Below are positions 3,963 through 7,365 of a stretch of 7,365 nucleotides of DNA, one piece after another. Below the pieces are notes generated by a model, which did not search any database, was not told where the DNA came from, and saw nothing but the letters and a program-made list of their open reading frames with translations. Source of the DNA: Oscillospiraceae bacterium (GTDB taxonomy: Bacteria; Bacillota_A; Clostridia; Oscillospirales; Oscillospiraceae); the NCBI GenBank assembly GCA_017939025.1, contig JAGBAI010000023.1, positions 1 to 7,365 on the forward strand. Direction: 5' to 3'. Positions within the stretch are counted from its first letter, which is position 1; each line of letters begins with the position of its first letter. The translations under genes were made by a program, and so were the position numbers.

Positions 3963-5639
3963 TTAAGATAATCGCCCGTAGGCGTAGAAATGTGACTGCC
4001 AGTAGCTTGCCGACAGGTCGGCATATCCGATGGGATCTCCGCAATGGAGCATCCAACCGTTACCCACATAAATACCCACATGGGAAACGCCGGGGGTATC
4101 GTATGTCCCGGTGAAGAACACCAAATCTCCGGGCTGGGGGTTACGGACACGGGTACTGATGTTATACAGTCCCTGGGCACCCAGCCGCCCGAAGTCCCAG
4201 CCGCATTGATTGTAGACCCACGATACATAGCCGGAGCAGTCAAAGGATGTGCTGGGCTTGTACCCGCCCCATACATAGGGATAGCCGATATACTTTTGGG
4301 CCTCCTCGTAGATGGCGGCAAAGGTCTCGTTAGCGAGGTATTCCTCCGGGACTTCATGCAGGTAAGGCTCGGATGTGTACTTGCCCACATAGGAAGAAGT
4401 GGGAAACAGGTCTGTACGGTTGCCAAGGGTAGCCATGTAGAGGGCGTACCGGGACAGCTTTTCCTCGCCCATGATGTAGATTGGCAGATGGGACAGGTTA
4501 AAGTTTTCCAGCGTCACGGTGCAAATGTAGTAGCTGTACGGCACTTCCACCTCGTACTCGTATTCTTCCTCCACATATTCGTCCAAATCTTCATCATAGA
4601 CCAAGCGGGTGCCTGTCCGTGTTTCTGTCCGATACCGGGTTTCCCGCACCACATCCTCGGTGAGAATGTACTGTTTTTCAAAGAGCATTTCCAAAGTACC
4701 TTGTACCTCGTCAATCGTCCACGCTCCTTCATGCCAAGCGCTCAGTATAGAGATCAGCACATAGGGATCGTGTTCTATATCGTCGAGGTCAAAATGGTAT
4801 TCGTCATAATCGTGGTCGCTTTCGTAGTTGTCCAGCTTCTCCTGCAGCTCTGCTTCCAGTTCGCAGTAGGCCCGCTCCGCCGCCCGGATGTCAGCATCCT
4901 CGGCTTGATAGGTGCAGGCAGACACAGCGCCCAGAGCGCCGTTGCCCATAGATACCATAGAGGACATACACGATTGCAGCAGCACCAGCACCAAGAGCAG
5001 CACCGCAAACAGCGCCACACCCACGGGATGCCGCTTGACAAAGGCCACGATCCCCGACGCCGCTTTTTCCGTAGCCTCCGCCGTCTTTTTCGCAGCGGCG
5101 GCGCTTTGCTTTGCGGCCTCTCTTGCTTGTTTTGCGTATTGCTTTTTCAACCGCTGTTTCTGCCAGTAGCGGGAAACGGCGTTGCCTTTCATTTCCGGGT
5201 GTTCCTGTACCGTGACCCGGTACTGATAGTCTGCGGTTGCCTTGATATGCTTGCTTTCAGCCTTGTGGACTGCCTTTCGGGGATGCTCCCGTATCTGCTT
5301 TTGGGCAAACCGTGTGCCATGCCGGAGAACAGCCTCACCCACGATCTCCGTCTGATGTGCGCCCTCGGTGCCGACATTTTCATGTTCCACCTCGTAGATT
5401 TTCCCATGTACATAGCCGTGTACGGTGTTACCCACAACCCGCCCCGCTTTTTTCACGGGGCCGGGCTTTTTCGGTGGCTTCTGATTGGCAAGGCGTTCTT
5501 TCGCTTTTTCCAGCTTGTCAGCCTGTTTCTCCATGCGGAGCTTGGACTCGGCAACACGCTCCTGTTCACTCTTTTGCCGGAACTTGGACTTTGGGACTTT
5601 TTGTCCCGAAGCAGCCCCAGCCTTTTTAGGCTCACTCAT
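3963..5639 (-). CDS. Membrane-anchored NlpC/P60 peptidoglycan hydrolase (CD1108-like)
   Basis: This is a 558-residue conjugation protein that should open the cell wall for the transfer channel. In order it has a basic, Lys/Ala-rich cytoplasmic part (1-200), one membrane segment (about 204-224, VGVALFAVLLLVLVLL), an acidic extracytoplasmic region with HDPYVLISILSAWHEG (about 291-306), a Tyr/Glu-rich stretch (about 335-370), and a C-terminal NlpC/P60 domain (about 440-558). Catalytic C468 lies in SFDCSGYVSW, H520 in VSHVGIYV, and the third polar residue is probably H532. The NlpC/P60 family cleaves peptide stems of peptidoglycan. The start is ATG 5637-5639, nine bases after GGAGG (5649-5653); the upstream ATG at 5648 abuts that site and is too close. 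The gene overlaps the VirB4 gene end by eight bases. Residues GQKVPKS near the N-terminus are encoded by palindrome copy 3. Confidence 0.9.
   Translation of the reverse strand: MSEPKKAGAASGQKVPKSKFRQKSEQERVAESKLRMEKQADKLEKAKERLANQKPPKKPGPVKKAGRVVGNTVHGYVHGKIYEVEHENVGTEGAHQTEIVGEAVLRHGTRFAQKQIREHPRKAVHKAESKHIKATADYQYRVTVQEHPEMKGNAVSRYWQKQRLKKQYAKQAREAAKQSAAAAKKTAEATEKAASGIVAFVKRHPVGVALFAVLLLVLVLLQSCMSSMVSMGNGALGAVSACTYQAEDADIRAAERAYCELEAELQEKLDNYESDHDYDEYHFDLDDIEHDPYVLISILSAWHEGAWTIDEVQGTLEMLFEKQYILTEDVVRETRYRTETRTGTRLVYDEDLDEYVEEEYEYEVEVPYSYYICTVTLENFNLSHLPIYIMGEEKLSRYALYMATLGNRTDLFPTSSYVGKYTSEPYLHEVPEEYLANETFAAIYEEAQKYIGYPYVWGGYKPSTSFDCSGYVSWVYNQCGWDFGRLGAQGLYNISTRVRNPQPGDLVFFTGTYDTPGVSHVGIYVGNGWMLHCGDPIGYADLSASYWQSHFYAYGRLS
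5589..5611. repeat. 23-bp palindromic motif, copy 3, inside the NlpC/P60 gene
   Basis: GGGAC (5593-5597) and GTCCC (5603-5607) flank five T's; the outer arms CTT and AAG extend the pairing. It is identical to copy 1 at 18 of 23 and to copy 2 at 17 of 23 positions. It is read on the coding strand as GQKVPKS in the disordered, basic N-terminus. Confidence 0.65.
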
Positions 5640-7365
5640 GGGCCACATCCTCCGGGCGAGTAGTCAGCAGATTGTAGATCTCACCCTTGGGGAAACGGTC
5701 TACAAACGGGATCGTTACGCTGCCGTAGAACAGCAGACCCTCGCCGGAATTGGAATGGGTGATGTAGGAGAGCTGATGCTCGGAAATACCAAGCTGCTTT
5801 GCAAGGATGGCCCGGTCACTTTGGGCCTGTGACAATAGGATCATAAAATCCGTGTTGTCGAGGATGGCCTCGATCTCCCGGCTTGCCAGCAAGTCCTTCA
5901 CATTCTGCGTCAGCGCAGAGGGTACGCAGCCCTTTTTACGGAGCATCTTCCAGACCGCCACAAAGTAGCTGGCCGTCAGCGGATCACGGAGCAGAATGTG
6001 GAACTCATCGGAATATCCCCATGTTGCCAGTCCCTGGGCATGGTTGGTATTCACTGCAGAGGTCACAAATTCGTTGGTGATGTGCATGGCGATCTTGCGG
6101 AGGTTTTCACCCATGCCCTTCAGAACGATGCAGACCACACGGGCATCTGTTTGGACATTGGTGGGGTGGTTGAACAGGTTGAGGGAGCCGGTGCAGTAAA
6201 GCTCCAGCGCCGTAGCAACACGCTTTGCCTCCGGCTCCGGCTGCCGCAGCAGCTCCTCGTATAAATCCTGCAACAGCGGCATATCACCGCTGCCAATCCC
6301 CAGCGCCAGTTCCCGGTAGACCAGCCGCACACAGCGGTCAATGACCGTCTTTTCAATGGGCCGCAAGCCCTCCTTGCCGCCGACGATCAGCTCACACAGG
6401 GAAAGCAGAAAATCGGCTTTCATGGAAAGGGGGCTGTCCTCATCGTTCACGCCCATCTGAATATCCATAGGGTTGATATGATTGGGACTGTCCGGGGCAA
6501 TCTCAATGACCTGTCCACCCAAGCGCTTGACCAGCGGAGCATATTCGCCCATAGGGTCAACCACCACAATGCGGTCATTGGTGGCGAGGAACACATTGAT
6601 AAGCTCACGCTTTGCCGCAAAGGACTTGCCGGAGCCTGTGGAGCCAAGGTACAGACCGTTGGCCGATTTCAGCTTTTTGCGGTCTGCCATAATGACATTG
6701 TGAGAAAGGGCGTTCATGCCGTAGTACAGGGCCTGTCCGTCCATACGAAGTTCACGGGTCATAAAGGGAATGAAGATGGCCGTGGAGCTTGTAGTCATGC
6801 CACGCTGGATTTCAATACCGTTATAGCCCAGCACCAGCGAAGAAACGAAAGCCTGTTCCTGCTGCCAGTCCAGCCGTTTCAAAGCACAGTTATATTTCTG
6901 AGCGATGCCGGAAACGGTGAACACATCGTTTTCCAACCGCTGTTTTGTGGGGGCCAAATTGACCACCGTAAAGGTCAGCAGGAACATTCGCTCATTGCGG
7001 GACTGCAAGTCAGCCAGCAGCTCGGCGGCGTCCTTGGAAAACGTGATAAGGTCAGGAGGAAGAATGTCCATGTCATATCCGGCTCGGACGGCTTTTTTCT
7101 GTTCCTCCACCTTCATGCGGCCAATATCGGAGATTTTACCCTTGACCGTCTTAATGGCTTTGAGCTGATCCACGGTCTGAACGTGCATGGTAACGGTCAG
7201 CTCGGCGTCCAGCTCCAAGATTTCTGCCAGCAGCTTGTCAGAAATCTCGGATGCCAGAATCTGCAAGTAGGACGCAGCGCCCCAATACTGGCCCACACGG
7301 AATGTCCGTCCCTGCCGGAAGTCGAAGCTGTCCGGGGCAATGAAGTCTTTTGTACCCATGCCCGT
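5632..7365 (-). CDS. VirB4-like conjugative transfer ATPase, C-terminal part (5' end beyond right edge)
   Basis: The frame is open to the right edge, so at least 577 residues are present of a family usually near 800; the ATG at 7357-7359 is internal. Numbered from that Met, the Walker A motif is GSTGSGKS (239-246), preceded by MADRKKLKSANGLYLG. VVVDPMGEYAPLVKRLGGQV (265-284) follows, then a Walker B-type DE at 451-452 in GYSDEFHILL, and a motor end with ALTQNVKDLLASRE and THSNSGEGLLFYG. These are the hallmarks of the VirB4/TraE-type ATPases of Tn916- and Tn1549-like elements, which power assembly of and DNA passage through the type IV secretion channel at the inner membrane face. The residue before DE is Ser, where I recall Met in relatives (YMDEFH). 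The 3' end overlaps the NlpC/P60 start by eight bases. No frameshift is seen. Confidence 0.93.
   Translation of the reverse strand, partial: TGMGTKDFIAPDSFDFRQGRTFRVGQYWGAASYLQILASEISDKLLAEILELDAELTVTMHVQTVDQLKAIKTVKGKISDIGRMKVEEQKKAVRAGYDMDILPPDLITFSKDAAELLADLQSRNERMFLLTFTVVNLAPTKQRLENDVFTVSGIAQKYNCALKRLDWQQEQAFVSSLVLGYNGIEIQRGMTTSSTAIFIPFMTRELRMDGQALYYGMNALSHNVIMADRKKLKSANGLYLGSTGSGKSFAAKRELINVFLATNDRIVVVDPMGEYAPLVKRLGGQVIEIAPDSPNHINPMDIQMGVNDEDSPLSMKADFLLSLCELIVGGKEGLRPIEKTVIDRCVRLVYRELALGIGSGDMPLLQDLYEELLRQPEPEAKRVATALELYCTGSLNLFNHPTNVQTDARVVCIVLKGMGENLRKIAMHITNEFVTSAVNTNHAQGLATWGYSDEFHILLRDPLTASYFVAVWKMLRKKGCVPSALTQNVKDLLASREIEAILDNTDFMILLSQAQSDRAILAKQLGISEHQLSYITHSNSGEGLLFYGSVTIPFVDRFPKGEIYNLLTTRPEDVAHE

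Noticed and set aside
5637..5648. ATG at 5648 as start of the NlpC/P60 gene
   Set aside because: It directly touches GGAGG with no spacing; the ATG at 5639 is nine bases away and fits far better.
4044..5663. A 539-residue plus-strand open frame opposite the NlpC/P60 gene
   Set aside because: It is the antisense shadow of a GC-rich gene. It has no family resemblance, while the minus strand shows a clear NlpC/P60 domain and ribosome-binding site.

Overview
The window is a stretch of a Tn1549/CTn-type integrative and conjugative element, of the kind common in gut Clostridia. The visible protein families (VirB4-type ATPase, CD1108-like NlpC/P60 protein, DUF4315, DUF4366, Cys-rich VLP protein, MobC, CD1845-like protein) and the GC-rich codon use of the minus-strand genes point to an Oscillospiraceae or Lachnospiraceae host. 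Species cannot be told from this sequence, and all family names come from recognising sequence patterns, not from a search.

Right to left, most of the window is one minus-strand conjugation operon. It runs: VirB4-like transfer ATPase (enters from the right edge), membrane-anchored NlpC/P60 cell-wall hydrolase, DUF4315 coiled-coil protein, DUF4366 secreted/anchored protein, a 59-residue CxxC protein, and a Cys-rich VLP protein. Spacing is tight (8-nt overlap, 12-nt gap, 2-nt gap, 4-nt overlap, 4-nt gap), which suggests translational coupling. A 133-nt noncoding spacer (2274-2406) follows, rich in inverted and direct repeats, and is a candidate transfer origin or structured leader. After it come a small conserved hypothetical gene (TTG start) and mobC (GTG start, 4-nt overlap).

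Immediately after mobC the pattern breaks. A strong bidirectional terminator separates mobC from a convergent, A+T-richer plus-strand gene (389-1549) encoding a Schlafen-like AlbA_2 domain protein with its own promoter. Beyond it, divergently transcribed on the minus strand, is the 5' part of a CD1845-like small membrane protein gene, which runs off the left edge. No relaxase lies between mobC and the CD1845-like gene, where related elements would be expected to carry one. The AlbA_2 gene therefore looks like cargo that was inserted at, or replaced, that site.

The least explained signal is a 23-bp palindromic motif with core GGGACAACTTGTCCC or a variant. It occurs three times: at the predicted transcription start of the AlbA_2 gene, near the 3' end of the DUF4315 gene, and near the 5' end of the NlpC/P60 gene. 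In both coding copies it is read in the same frame and yields the peptide GQ(V/K)VPKS.
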